Below are positions 26,181 to 35,290 of a DNA stretch of 64,000 bases, in pieces (position 1 is the first letter of the stretch; each line of letters opens with the position of its first letter). Where the stretch lies: assembly GCF_000307265.1 (NCBI RefSeq), contig NZ_DF158897.1, positions 124,001 through 188,000 of the forward strand. Direction: 5' to 3'. The notes beneath the pieces were generated by a model. That model saw nothing but the letters and a program-made list of their open reading frames with translations. It did no database searches and was not told the DNA's origin. This stretch comes from Oscillibacter ruminantium GH1 (GTDB taxonomy: Bacteria > Bacillota > Clostridia > Oscillospirales > Oscillospiraceae). A program made the position numbers and the translations under genes.

Positions 26181-26610
26181 TCCAACGCCGTTTCCGGTGG
26201 TTCTCTCCGTCCGGGGCGAGCAGTATTTTGACGGCTGCGACCCCGACAGCACGGAACTGATGACCGAGGGAACCATGACGCTGCTGCCGGACGGGATGCT
26301 TCTGCGCTATGACGAGAGCGCCCTCACCGGAATGGAGGGCACCACCACCACCTTTGAGCTGCGCGGCCCCCGGGTTCTGCTGACCCGGTCCGGCAAGGTG
26401 AACTCCCAGATGGTTTTTGAGGAAGGACGGCAGCACACCTCCCTCTATGAAACGCCCTTTGGCGAACTGAGCGTGGACATTCAAACCAGCCTGCTGCGCC
26501 ATAATCTCACGGCGCGGGGCGGTCTTTTGGAAATCAAATATTCGATTGCGGTTGAACACACCGCGACGGGGAAGAATACGTTTAAGATCCGTGTGCGCCC
26601 CAGAAGCTGA
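26146..26610 (+). CDS. DUF1934 beta-barrel protein (YwiB-like)
   Basis: 154 aa. DUF1934/YwiB family: a calycin-like all-beta fold, seen as alternating strands (VVLSVRGEQYFDG, TMTLLPDGMLLRYDES, TFELRGPRVLLTRSG, LLEIKYSIAVEH). The biochemical role is unknown. The ATG lies 35 bases inside murI with GGAGG 9 bases upstream. The ywiB-argS order is also seen in B. subtilis, which supports the family call. Confidence 0.8.
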   Translation: MEPIKLTSTATDPTPFPVVLSVRGEQYFDGCDPDSTELMTEGTMTLLPDGMLLRYDESALTGMEGTTTTFELRGPRVLLTRSGKVNSQMVFEEGRQHTSLYETPFGELSVDIQTSLLRHNLTARGGLLEIKYSIAVEHTATGKNTFKIRVRPRS

Positions 26611-26738
26611 CGCATGGCAATCCCGTGCAGTCCGCAGCCAGCCCTTTTGGCGCGGGAGCACCAAAAAGCGCAGCCACCTTTCGGCCATGAGGCCCCTCCA
26701 TTTTAAATGACGACACAAATGAAAGAGGTACGTGAACC

Positions 26739-28484
26739 ATGATCCATATGATTCAGCGAGCAAAAGATCAGGCGGCGGAGCTGGCGATGAGCGCCTACCG
26801 CAAGGCCGTGTCCGACGGAGTTCTGCCCGAGGCGGAAATCGCCAAGGCCCCGGTGGAGATTCCCAAAGACACAAAAAATGGCGACTTTACCACAACCTTT
26901 GCGCTGGCAGCGTCCAAGGCGCTGCACCAGCCGCCCCGGACCATTGCCCAGGCGCTTTTGGAGCGGCTGGCTCTGGAGGGCAGCTATTTTGACTCGGCGG
27001 AGATCGCCGGTCCCGGTTTTCTGAACTTCCGCCTGGGAAAGGCGTGGTTCCGGGACGTGCTTTCCGCCGTGGAGAGTGAGGGCGGGGAATACGGCACCTG
27101 TGACGATCTCAAGGGCCAGAAGATCATGGTGGAGTTCGTCTCCGCCAACCCCACCGGCCCCATGCACATGGGAAACGCCCGCGGCGGCGTGCTGGGCGAC
27201 ACACTGGCCTCTGTCCTCTCCGCCTGCGGAGCGGACGTGAGCCGCGAGTTCTACGTCAACGACGCCGGTCATCAGATCGACAAGTTTGCCCAGTCCATTG
27301 AGGCCCGCTATCTCCAGCTGATTCAGGGAGAGGACGCAGTTCCCTTCCCTGAGGACGGGTATCAGGGCGAGGACATCCGGGATTTGGCCGCCGCCTATCG
27401 CGCGCAGCACGGGGACGCGCTGGCACAAGCAGACGTGGAGCAGCGGCGCGACACGCTGGCTCGGTTTGGTTTGGACATGAACCTGCCCAAAATGAAAACC
27501 GACCTCCAGCGGTACAAGATCAATTACGACGAGTGGTTCTACGAGTCCACACTTCACGAGTCCGGCTACGTGGCCGAAACGGTGGACAAGCTCACCGAGG
27601 CTGGGTTCACCTATGAAAAGGACGGTGCGCTGTGGCTGAAGACGGCGGAGATCCTCGCCGCCAACCTCCGCAAAGCCGGAAAGAAAGAGGCGGAGATTGA
27701 AAAGCTGGACCTGAAGGACGACGTACTCCGCCGCGCCAACGGGTTCTACACCTATTTTGCCGCCGACATTGCCTATCACCGGAACAAGTTCGCCGTCCGG
27801 GGATTTGACAAAGTCATCAACATCTGGGGCGCGGATCACCACGGGCATGTGGCCCGACTGAAGGGCGCGCTGGACGCGCTGGGTCTCAACGGCTCTGAAA
27901 AACTGGACATCGTGCTGATGCAGCTGGTGAAGCTCCTGCGGGACGGCGAAGCCGTTCGCATGAGTAAGCGCACCGGAAAGGCCATCTCCCTCAGCGATCT
28001 TCTGGACGAGGTTCCGGTGGATGCCGCCCGGTGGTTCTTCAACTCCAAGCCCGACACCCAGATGGAATTCGATTTGGGCCTTGCCGTTCGGGAGGACAGT
28101 GAAAATCCCCTGTACTACGTGGAATATGCCCACGCCCGCATCTGCTCTCTCCTGCGGGCTATGGAGGGCGAAGGACTGCGCGTTCCCGCCGCGGTGGAAA
28201 TTGATATGACGCAGGTGAACGGTGAAACGGAACAAGCCCTCGTCAAGCAGCTGGCCCAATTCTGCGAGATCATCCGCATCGCCGCCCGGGACTATGATCC
28301 CTCCTTCATCAACCGGTATCTGCAAGAGCTGGCGGGCTGCTTCCACCGCTTCTATACAGCATGCCGCATCAAGGGAGAGCCTGCCGACGTGGCGGGCGCA
28401 CGACTGAAGCTGGCGGACTGCACCCGTGCCGTTCTTCAAATGGGCCTGCGGCTCATCGGCGTGGACGCGCCGGAGAAAATGTAA
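26739..28484 (+). CDS. argS: Arginyl-tRNA synthetase
   Basis: 581 aa. Class I synthetase. The ArgRS N-terminal (Add-1) domain covers roughly residues 1-100; HIGH motif as HMGN in ANPTGPMHMGNARGG; KMSK motif as MSKRTGK; C-terminal DALR anticodon-binding domain (VEYAHARICSLLRAME). AGAGGT precedes the ATG. The 128-base gap upstream shows no T-box, and argS may be read from the murI promoter. Confidence 0.96.
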   Translation: MIHMIQRAKDQAAELAMSAYRKAVSDGVLPEAEIAKAPVEIPKDTKNGDFTTTFALAASKALHQPPRTIAQALLERLALEGSYFDSAEIAGPGFLNFRLGKAWFRDVLSAVESEGGEYGTCDDLKGQKIMVEFVSANPTGPMHMGNARGGVLGDTLASVLSACGADVSREFYVNDAGHQIDKFAQSIEARYLQLIQGEDAVPFPEDGYQGEDIRDLAAAYRAQHGDALAQADVEQRRDTLARFGLDMNLPKMKTDLQRYKINYDEWFYESTLHESGYVAETVDKLTEAGFTYEKDGALWLKTAEILAANLRKAGKKEAEIEKLDLKDDVLRRANGFYTYFAADIAYHRNKFAVRGFDKVINIWGADHHGHVARLKGALDALGLNGSEKLDIVLMQLVKLLRDGEAVRMSKRTGKAISLSDLLDEVPVDAARWFFNSKPDTQMEFDLGLAVREDSENPLYYVEYAHARICSLLRAMEGEGLRVPAAVEIDMTQVNGETEQALVKQLAQFCEIIRIAARDYDPSFINRYLQELAGCFHRFYTACRIKGEPADVAGARLKLADCTRAVLQMGLRLIGVDAPEKM

Positions 28485-28520
28485 GAACCCGCATTTGCAA
28501 ACAAATTTTGAGCAACGGCA

Positions 28521-28554
28521 GCCGCGCCGGTCCATCCGGACCGGCGCGGCTTTT
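28521..28554 (+). terminator. Terminator after argS
   Basis: 13-bp perfect GC-rich stem (28521-28533 with 28538-28550), 4-base loop, then TTTT. Confidence 0.85.
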
Positions 28555-28632
28555 CCATTCAGGCTGAACGGTTCCGTTTGCGGCCCATGCCGAAAACCGT
28601 GCGGCACTTCCAAAAAAGAGAAGGGGTCCTTT

Positions 28633-28911
28633 ATGAGTATTTTTGAAGCACTGATGTTGATCTGCTTCGGCCTGTCTTGGCCAATGAACATCTGGAAGTC
28701 TTGGACCACCCGGTCCGCGGTAGGCAAGAGCCTGCCCTTTCTGCTCATCATCGAGGTGGGCTACATCTGCGGGATGCTGAACAAGATTCTGGTTCACTTT
28801 GATTGGGTATTTTTCCTGTATGTGTTGAATTTCCTGATGGTGGGAACCGATGCGGTTCTTTACTTCCGCAATCGGCGGCTGGATCGGCTGCGGGCAGAAC
28901 AGGAGGTCTGA
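28633..28911 (+). CDS. Small membrane protein, PQ-loop/SemiSWEET-like
   Basis: 92 aa with three membrane helices. The first helix and loop (GLSWPMNIWKSWTTRSAVGKSL) resemble the PQ-loop/MtN3 pattern with the characteristic Thr/Ser-Lys-Ser turn, but the Gln of the PQ pair is replaced. It could be a half-transporter that dimerises. The start at 28633 has AAGGGG upstream. It directly precedes azlC and is probably in the same transcript. Confidence 0.6.
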   Translation: MSIFEALMLICFGLSWPMNIWKSWTTRSAVGKSLPFLLIIEVGYICGMLNKILVHFDWVFFLYVLNFLMVGTDAVLYFRNRRLDRLRAEQEV

Positions 28912-28912
28912 C

Positions 28913-29623
28913 GTGGGCAGCACTCCCTCCCATGAAACACCGCAGTGGAGGACCGCCCTCCGCGCCGCGTTTCCACACACCATCCCGGTTTTGACCGGAT
29001 ACATGTTTCTCGGGATTGCCTACGGGGTCTTGATGAACGCAAAGGGATACGGCCCCCTGTGGTCCGTTCTGATGAGCGCCATCGCCTTTGGCGGCAGTAT
29101 GCAGTTTGTGGCAATCTCTCTCTTGACCGTGGCCTTCGACCCGGTTCAGGCATTCCTTCTTTCCTGCATGGTGAACGCCCGCCACCTTTTTTACGGGCTT
29201 TCCATGCTGGAAAAATACCGGGGTCTTGGCAAGGCCCGCATCCCGCTGATCTACATCTTGAGCGACGAAACGTTTTCCCTCGTCTCCACCGTGGAGCCGC
29301 CGGAGAACGTGGATCGCAGGCAATTCTATCTCTCCATCTCTCTGCTGGACTATTTTTACTGGGTCGGGGGCACGGCTCTGGGTGGTTTTTTGGGGGATTT
29401 TATCTCCTTTGACACCACGGGTCTGGATTTCGCGCTGACGGCGCCGTTTGTCGTGTTGTTTTTGGAGCAGTGGAAAAAGAAGGAGAACCGTCCCGCCGGG
29501 GCCATCGGGATTGGCGCAACCGTCCTGTGCCTTCTTCTGTTCGGCGCGGATAACTTGGTAATCCCCGCCATGGCGGTCATTGTGGCAATTTTGCTGGGCG
29601 GGAGGAAAAAGCTATGTACCTGA
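28913..29623 (+). CDS. azlC: AzlC family branched-chain amino acid exporter subunit
   Basis: 236 aa, about 6-7 membrane helices. Family segments: [36 protein letters not shown] and [14 protein letters not shown]. Works with AzlD to export branched-chain amino acids or analogues. The GTG start at 28913 has GGAGG 6 bases upstream and lies one base after the previous stop. Overlaps azlD by 10 bases. Confidence 0.9.
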   Translation: MGSTPSHETPQWRTALRAAFPHTIPVLTGYMFLGIAYGVLMNAKGYGPLWSVLMSAIAFGGSMQFVAISLLTVAFDPVQAFLLSCMVNARHLFYGLSMLEKYRGLGKARIPLIYILSDETFSLVSTVEPPENVDRRQFYLSISLLDYFYWVGGTALGGFLGDFISFDTTGLDFALTAPFVVLFLEQWKKKENRPAGAIGIGATVLCLLLFGADNLVIPAMAVIVAILLGGRKKLCT

Positions 29624-29955
29624 CGCCGCTGCAAACCCTTGCCATGATTCTGGCCGTGGCTCTGGGCACACAGCTGACCCGGTGGCTGCCGTTCCTTCTC
29701 TTCCCAGAGGGAAAGGCCGTTCCAAAAACGGTGACGTATTTAGGAAAGCTTCTGCCTGCCGCCGCCATGGGCTTGCTTGTGGTCTATTGCCTGCGAAACG
29801 TCTCTCTCACCGCCGCACCCCATGGGATTCCGGAGGCGGCGGCAATTCTCGCCGTGGTTCTGCTCCACCGATGGAAAGGCAACGTGCTGCTGTCCATCGC
29901 CGGAGGGACTGCCCTCTACATGGTACTGGTACAGGCAGTTTTTGTAGGAATGTGA
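29614..29955 (+). CDS. azlD: AzlD family transport protein
   Basis: 113 aa with four membrane helices. Typical AzlD segments: [19 protein letters not shown] and [28 protein letters not shown] precedes the ATG, which lies inside azlC. It is the partner subunit of AzlC. Confidence 0.9.
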   Translation: MYLTPLQTLAMILAVALGTQLTRWLPFLLFPEGKAVPKTVTYLGKLLPAAAMGLLVVYCLRNVSLTAAPHGIPEAAAILAVVLLHRWKGNVLLSIAGGTALYMVLVQAVFVGM

Positions 29956-30001
29956 AAAAGCGGCGCTCCGCAGTCCAACTGGACTGTGGAGCGTCGCTTT
30001 T
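29956..30001. terminator. Bidirectional terminator between azlD and an SLH gene
   Basis: 21-base arms (29956-29976 with 29981-30001) with three G-T pairs and AAAA/TTTT ends around a 4-base loop. Confidence 0.85.
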
Positions 30002-30016
30002 AGTTAGCACCCGGAT

Positions 30017-31180
30017 TTAATTCGCACCTTTGGCGGTCTGTGTGGCGAGATAACGTTGGAACATCGCCGCAGCGGCGGCGCGGGTAACGGTGGCGTTGGG
30101 AGCCAGGGTCCCATCGGACCGCCCCGTGAGAACACCGTTGACCGAGCACCAAGCCACGCTCTCATAGGCGTACTCCGAAATGCTCTCCCGGTCCGGATAA
30201 TCCAGCTGGAACATCCACGCTCCTTGGAATCCGCCGCCCCGGTGCTGCTCCCACCGGTAGAGGAACACTGCCAACTGCTGGCGGGTCACAGGGGCGTCAG
30301 GCCGGAACGTGTTGTCGCTGTATCCGCCCACCAGCTTATTACCCACTGCCCAAGTCAGCGCGTTGATGTAGTCTCCGCCGTTTTGCACGTCGGTAAATTT
30401 GGGCATGGACTGGATCACCACAGGGCTGCCCGCCATCTGATACAGAGCTTTCACCATCTCCGCCCGAGTCAGGGCTTCCGAGGGACGAAAGGCCAGCATC
30501 TTGTCGCAGCTGAGCAGTCCCTTGGACGAAGCGGAAAGGATGTCGTCATAGGCCCAGTGGTCGGCCGTTACATCGGTGAAGGGCAGGCCGTCGTAAGCAA
30601 ACAGCATTGCTTTTTCAACGGCGCCGTTGCTGCTGTTCCATGCGAGGAACCACGTCCCGGGGATCAGGTCGCGGAAGGTCACTATATTTTTAGTCAGATA
30701 AGGCGTCACCTTGGCTGAGGCAGGAATCGTCATCTGCTTTCCCTCTTGGGTAGTGACAGTAATCCCGTCATCATTCACTACGTTCACCGCCGCTACCCGT
30801 TGATAGGACGGAACGGCAAAGTCGGCGGGAATCTTCGTCAGGATCAGCACCGCGGTGGTCTGGGGCGGCAGGCTCAGCGTCATGGCGGGACCGGCATAGA
30901 CATAGGCTGTCTCTCCGTCTCGAATTTTGTCCAGAGCCACCGGCTCGCCGGAGACGGCGTTCAGAATGCGAGTCTCGTCGCTAATATGAAGGATCGTGTC
31001 TCCGCGCTCCTGATTGCTCAACAGCAGGGAACCTTTCTCTCCTTGGCTCAGTGTCCCCGTCAGCAATACGGGGCCAAGCGGAGCAATTTGTGTTTCCTCC
31101 GTGGCCACCGCGGCGGCGGGAATCGCCAGCATAACAGCGCACAGCAACAAAGACACCAGCTTACAGATTCTCTTTTTCAT
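30017..31180 (-). CDS. Secreted protein with three C-terminal SLH domains
   Basis: 387 aa. Signal peptide MKKRICKLVSLLLCAVMLAIPAAAVA. Residues ~30-190 form a beta-rich domain of unknown family (LTGTLSQGEKGSLLLSNQ...). Three SLH domains follow (about 193-245, 250-305, 318-375; e.g. FRPSEALTRAEMVKALY, FRPDAPVTRQQLAVFLY). The start at 31180 follows AAAGGA and the signal peptide begins there; an upstream in-frame start is not supported. Cell-wall-attached; specific role unknown. Confidence 0.82.
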   Translation of the reverse strand: MKKRICKLVSLLLCAVMLAIPAAAVATEETQIAPLGPVLLTGTLSQGEKGSLLLSNQERGDTILHISDETRILNAVSGEPVALDKIRDGETAYVYAGPAMTLSLPPQTTAVLILTKIPADFAVPSYQRVAAVNVVNDDGITVTTQEGKQMTIPASAKVTPYLTKNIVTFRDLIPGTWFLAWNSSNGAVEKAMLFAYDGLPFTDVTADHWAYDDILSASSKGLLSCDKMLAFRPSEALTRAEMVKALYQMAGSPVVIQSMPKFTDVQNGGDYINALTWAVGNKLVGGYSDNTFRPDAPVTRQQLAVFLYRWEQHRGGGFQGAWMFQLDYPDRESISEYAYESVAWCSVNGVLTGRSDGTLAPNATVTRAAAAAMFQRYLATQTAKGAN

Positions 31181-31263
31181 TGTTTCCGATTCCTTTCCAG
31201 TCAAAGATTTTTGTAGCACCTTATCGCTTTAGACGGCGCAACCCTTCAAAAGGTTCCCGTTGG

Positions 31264-31292
31264 TTGACACTTTAGGAAAAATCCGTTAAACT
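31264..31292 (+). promoter_or_regulatory. Strong sigma-A promoter for the 117-aa orphan gene
   Basis: TTGACA, 17-base spacer, TAAACT; 66 bases upstream of the ATG at 31358. Confidence 0.65.
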
Positions 31293-31357
31293 CTTTTTAG
31301 AAAAGCAGCTTTTTCCCATGCTCTGTGCTGCGGCATATTCGGAAAGGGGTACCGCTC

Positions 31358-31711
31358 ATGGCAAAAACCACCGTTCTTGTGAAATTTCCCGGACAGGCCC
31401 TATGCTATACACAGGTCCCCACCGACCGCATTGAGGAAATCCACAAAAGCATTGCCGGTCTTCAATCCGCCGAGGTGGACGTCTTTTCTCTGTATCGCAA
31501 TTTCTATTACATCCTGCTGGACAGAGATCGCATGAAGAAGCGCCTGCCCTCCAACATGACCGCCTTTTTGGTGGACGGAGCCGGAGAATCAACCATGATG
31601 GACATAGCCGGCGTTTTTGTCATCTGCAAGCTGCCAAAGGGGACGATGCATCCCCTTTCCGATATGACTCCGCAGGACGTGGAACAGGTACTCAAGCTCC
31701 TGAAAAAATAA
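31358..31711 (+). CDS. Conserved-looking 117-aa protein of unknown function
   Basis: 117 aa, soluble, no signal peptide. I do not recognise a family. It has an alternating strand/helix pattern (TTVLVKFPGQALCYTQVP, DRIEEIHKSIAGL, SLYRNFYYILLDRD, MMDIAGVFVICKLP) like a small alpha/beta fold. AAAGGGG precedes the start, a good sigma-A promoter lies upstream and a strong terminator downstream, so it is a single-gene transcript. Confidence 0.7.
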   Translation: MAKTTVLVKFPGQALCYTQVPTDRIEEIHKSIAGLQSAEVDVFSLYRNFYYILLDRDRMKKRLPSNMTAFLVDGAGESTMMDIAGVFVICKLPKGTMHPLSDMTPQDVEQVLKLLKK

Positions 31712-31723
31712 ATTGATTCTAAA

Positions 31724-31755
31724 AAATCCCGCGGGAGTATGCTCCCGCGGGATTT
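31724..31755. terminator. Bidirectional terminator between the orphan gene and typA
   Basis: 14-bp perfect stem (31724-31737 with 31742-31755), 4-base loop, with A and T ends on either side. Confidence 0.88.
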
Positions 31756-31796
31756 CTGCTTTTTCAGGTCACTCGGCAAAAACCGCGTTGCCTGTT

Positions 31797-33620
31797 TTAT
31801 TTCTTGCCGTGGAGGGACTTCATGCGCTTTTCGTGGTCAAGAATCCGCTTACGCATCCGCAGACTCTTGGGGGTCACTTCCAGCAGCTCGTCGTCCGCCA
31901 AAAACTCCAAGCACTGCTCCAAGCTCATCTGCTTGGGGGGCACCAGACGCAGCGCATCGTCCGAGCCGGAGGCACGGGTGTTGGTCAGCTGCTTCTTCTT
32001 GCAGATGTTGACGTTGATATCCTCGCCGCGGGGGGAAACGCCGATAATCATACCGCCGTACACCGGTACGCCTGCGCCAATGAACAGAACGCCTCGCTCC
32101 TGCGCGTTGTACAGGCCGTAGGTAATGGACTCGCCAGTCTCGAAGGAGATCATGGAGCCGGTTCCCCGGCGCTGAATATCGCCCTTATAGGGTGCGTAGG
32201 AATCAAACACAGAGGCCATAATGCCCTCGCCCTTGGTGTCGGTCAAAAAGTCGTTCCGATAGCCGAACAGACCGCGGGCGGGAATCAGGAATTCCACCTT
32301 CATCCGGCTGCCCACCGGGGTCATCTCCAGCATGTCGGCCTTGCGCTGGCCTAGCTTTTCGATCACGGAACCCACGCAGTCACCCGGCACATCCACCACA
32401 AGGCGCTCGATAGGCTCGCAGTGCTTGCCGTCGATCTCCTGATACAGCACACGGGGAGGAGAAACCTGAAACTCATAGCCTTCCCGGCGCATCGTCTCGA
32501 TCAGGATGGACAAGGACATCTCGCCCCGGCCCGCCACGTTGAGGGCAGTATCGGTGTCGGTTTCGGTGACTCTCAGGGACACATCCTTCAAAGTCTCCCG
32601 CATGAGACGGTCACGCAGCTGGCGAGAGGTGACGAACTTGCCCTCTCGTCCGGCATAGGGAGAATCGTTGACAGAGAACGTCATCTCCAAGGTCGGCTTG
32701 GAAATCTGAACGAAGGGCAGTGCCTCCACATTGTTGGAATCGCAGATGGTATCGCCAATGGTGATATCAGGGATACCGCTCATGGCAATGATATTGCCGG
32801 CGGTGGACTCGGTCACAGGATTTCTTGCCAGACCCTCAAACTCATAGATCGCGGTGGCCTTGGCCTTGCGCAGCACGTGTTCGGGATCATGGTAATTGCA
32901 AACGGCGATCTCCTGATTCTGCTTCAAAGTGCCCTGCTCAATGCGGCCGATGGCAATCCGGCCCACAAACTCGTTATAGTCGATGGAGCTGACCAGCATC
33001 TGGAAGGGCTTTTCCACGTCGGCCTCCGGCGCGGGGATATACTCCAAAATCGTCTCGAAGAGGGGCGTGAGATCGGTGCCCAAATTCTCCGGTGTATAGG
33101 AGCAGATGCCCTGACGGGCCGCTGCAAACAGCATGGGAGAATCCAGCTGCTCAGGGGTGGCGTCCAGATCCATCAGCAGCTCCAAGCACTCATCCACCAC
33201 CTCGTGGATGCGCTGGTCGGGCCGGTCGATCTTGTTCACAACCACGATGACCCGGTGGCCCAGCTCCAGCGCCTTGCTCAACACGAAACGGGTCTGGGGC
33301 ATGGGGCCTTCTGCGGCGTCCACCAGCAGAATGACGCCGTTGACCATCTTCAAAATGCGCTCCACTTCGCCGCCGAAGTCCGCGTGGCCCGGGGTGTCTA
33401 CCACGTTGATCTTCACATCCTTGTAGCGGATGGCGGTGTTTTTCGCCAAGATCGTGATGCCGCGCTCCCGCTCCAGATCGCCGGAGTCCATGACGCGGTC
33501 CACAACCTCTTGATTTTCACGGTAAACGCCGCCCTGCTTCAGCATCTCATCCACCAAGGTGGTCTTGCCGTGGTCAACGTGGGCGATGATGGCGACGTTT
33601 CTCAGTTTTTCATTCTGCAT
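31797..33620 (-). CDS. typA: Ribosome-associated GTPase TypA/BipA
   Basis: 607 aa. Translational GTPase involved in ribosome assembly and stress responses. G1 AHVDHGKTTL, G2 region ERGITI, G3 DTPGHADF and G4 NKIDRPDQR are intact; EF-G-like domains III and V and the TypA-specific C-terminal domain follow (ARGLFGYRNDFLTDTKGEG, ERGVLFIGAGVPVYGGMIIG). The ATG at 33620 has GGAGGAG upstream. Monocistronic, with its own promoter and shared terminator. Confidence 0.96.
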   Translation of the reverse strand: MQNEKLRNVAIIAHVDHGKTTLVDEMLKQGGVYRENQEVVDRVMDSGDLERERGITILAKNTAIRYKDVKINVVDTPGHADFGGEVERILKMVNGVILLVDAAEGPMPQTRFVLSKALELGHRVIVVVNKIDRPDQRIHEVVDECLELLMDLDATPEQLDSPMLFAAARQGICSYTPENLGTDLTPLFETILEYIPAPEADVEKPFQMLVSSIDYNEFVGRIAIGRIEQGTLKQNQEIAVCNYHDPEHVLRKAKATAIYEFEGLARNPVTESTAGNIIAMSGIPDITIGDTICDSNNVEALPFVQISKPTLEMTFSVNDSPYAGREGKFVTSRQLRDRLMRETLKDVSLRVTETDTDTALNVAGRGEMSLSILIETMRREGYEFQVSPPRVLYQEIDGKHCEPIERLVVDVPGDCVGSVIEKLGQRKADMLEMTPVGSRMKVEFLIPARGLFGYRNDFLTDTKGEGIMASVFDSYAPYKGDIQRRGTGSMISFETGESITYGLYNAQERGVLFIGAGVPVYGGMIIGVSPRGEDINVNICKKKQLTNTRASGSDDALRLVPPKQMSLEQCLEFLADDELLEVTPKSLRMRKRILDHEKRMKSLHGKK

Positions 33621-33718
33621 AGCTGTTCTTCTCCTCCTGTATGGCGGGATATGATGATCTCCCGCGCCATGCGCCGCGGCAGCGGCGCGCGTATTCTTCA
33701 CTATTTGCACAGCCTTAT

Positions 33719-33747
33719 ATTATATGGCAAGTTTCTCCATTTTGCAA
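33719..33747 (-). promoter_or_regulatory. Sigma-A promoter for typA
   Basis: Minus strand TTGCAA (33747-33742), 17-base spacer, TATAAT (33724-33719); about 99 bases before typA. Confidence 0.68.
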
Positions 33748-33894
33748 GCAGAAAATTACAAAAAATCGAAAAATATTGCAAAACGTCGGACTTTTTTCGT
33801 GGCAAGAGGTGTAAAACCGCTCTCCGGCATAAGAAGTAATACCTTTTTCACAAAAACCCACCGCGGAGAGAGGTGGATTTCGCCTTTTCGCTGA

Positions 33895-33923
33895 TTGACT
33901 GGAAATTTTCACCGTCCTATACT
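33895..33923 (+). promoter_or_regulatory. Sigma-A promoter for serA
   Basis: TTGACT, 17-base spacer, TATACT, leaving an ~83-base GC-rich leader with small hairpins (for example around 33978-33996). The leader is too short for a T-box. The remaining bases of the typA-serA gap show no gene. Confidence 0.68.
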
Positions 33924-34012
33924 GAAGATGCTGCCACGGAAGCGGCGCTGAGCGCCGCACGTTCCGCCGCAAGTATTGCGGTCCGCTGGGACCGCCTTGG
34001 AGGCAAATTGCC

Positions 34013-35179
34013 ATGTATCACATCAAGACATTCAACAAAATCTCTCCCATGGGACTGAGCAAGCTGGACCGGGAAACCTATGTGGTTTCCGACAGCGAGG
34101 AGAATGAGGACGGCATTCTGGTCCGCTCCGCAAAACTCTTGGATTATCAGTTTCCCCGGAATCTACTGGCCATTTCCCGCGCGGGCGTGGGCGTGAACAA
34201 CATCCCCATCGACCGGTGCTCTGAAAACGGCATCGCCGTGTTCTCTACGCCGGGGGCAAACGCCAACGCCGTGAAGGAACTGGTGCTGTGCGCCATGCTG
34301 CTTTCATCCCGGGACGTGGAGGGTTCTTCCAACTGGGTCCGCAGTCAGGCCGCCGCAGGGGTGGACGTGACCACCGTGGTGGAAAAGGGAAAATCCGCCT
34401 TTGCAGGGCCGGAGATTTATAAGAAAACCATGGGCATCATCGGCCTTGGCGCCATTGGCGCGCTGGTGGCCAACATCTGCCTGTCCATGGGCATGAACGT
34501 GTACGGCTATGATCCCTTTCTCAGCGTGGACTCCGCGCTGCGGCTGGACCGCCACATCCATGTGGTGAAGGACGTGAACGAACTGTACCGTCGGGCGGAT
34601 TATATTACGCCCCACATCCACTTTACCGAAAAAACCTATCACACCATCGACGCCGCCGCCATTGCAAACATGAAGCGGGGCGTGCGGATTATCAATCTGG
34701 CCCGGGGAGAAATCGTGGATGACGACGCCATGCTGGCGGCCCTTGATACCGGGAAAGTCTCTTGGTATGTAACCGATTTCCCCAACAACAAGCTGCTGCA
34801 AAGCAAACGGGTCATCCCCTTCCCCCATCTGGGTGCATCCACGCCGGAGAGCGAACAGAACTGTGCGGTAATGGCGGTGGAAGAACTGACGGAGTATTTG
34901 GAAACCGGCAATGTCCGCAACAGCGTGAATCTGCCACCGGTAAACTTTCCCCGCAGCGGCGTTATGCGGATGTGCATCATCCACAAAAACATTCCCGCCA
35001 TGCTGGCGAATATCACGCGCCTGCTGAGCAAAGACAGCGCAAATGTAGCGAATCTGAGCAACAAATCCCGGGGGGACTACGCCTATACCGTGGTGGATTT
35101 GGACACCGAAATCGACCACACGGTGATCGACGACGTGACTGCCCTGAGCGGCGTGATCCGCGTCCGGGTGATTGAGTAA
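34013..35179 (+). CDS. serA: D-3-phosphoglycerate dehydrogenase
   Basis: 388 aa. First enzyme of serine synthesis. D-2-hydroxyacid dehydrogenase catalytic domain, Rossmann motif GIIGLGAIGALVA, substrate/NAD segments (INLARGEIVDDDAM, PFPHLGASTPESEQNCA) and a C-terminal ACT domain (about residues 320-388, KNIPAMLANITRLLS) that may allow serine feedback. GGAGG is 9 bases before the ATG. SerC is not adjacent. The final strand of the ACT domain ends the protein normally. Confidence 0.9.
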   Translation: MYHIKTFNKISPMGLSKLDRETYVVSDSEENEDGILVRSAKLLDYQFPRNLLAISRAGVGVNNIPIDRCSENGIAVFSTPGANANAVKELVLCAMLLSSRDVEGSSNWVRSQAAAGVDVTTVVEKGKSAFAGPEIYKKTMGIIGLGAIGALVANICLSMGMNVYGYDPFLSVDSALRLDRHIHVVKDVNELYRRADYITPHIHFTEKTYHTIDAAAIANMKRGVRIINLARGEIVDDDAMLAALDTGKVSWYVTDFPNNKLLQSKRVIPFPHLGASTPESEQNCAVMAVEELTEYLETGNVRNSVNLPPVNFPRSGVMRMCIIHKNIPAMLANITRLLSKDSANVANLSNKSRGDYAYTVVDLDTEIDHTVIDDVTALSGVIRVRVIE

Positions 35180-35249
35180 GCATCTCGGGGCAAAGTCAGC
35201 CGGCTTCTCTGCCGCCTGCGGCAAAAGTTGTGCCCCCTTCCCTTTTATA

Positions 35250-35286
35250 AAAACCGGCGTTCGGAACTTTCCCGAACGCCGGTTTT
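35250..35286. terminator. Bidirectional terminator between serA and rubrerythrin
   Basis: 15-bp stem with AAAA/TTTT ends (35250-35264 with 35272-35286), 7-base loop; serves converging serA and rubrerythrin genes. Confidence 0.88.
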
Positions 35287-35290
35287 CTCG

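Noticed and set aside
26703..28751. Minus-strand open frame of 682 codons across argS
   Set aside because: Antisense shadow of argS; no start signal and no domain.
33924..34012. T-box or serine-responsive riboswitch upstream of serA
   Set aside because: The leader after the promoter is only about 83 bases and the conserved T-box sequence is absent.
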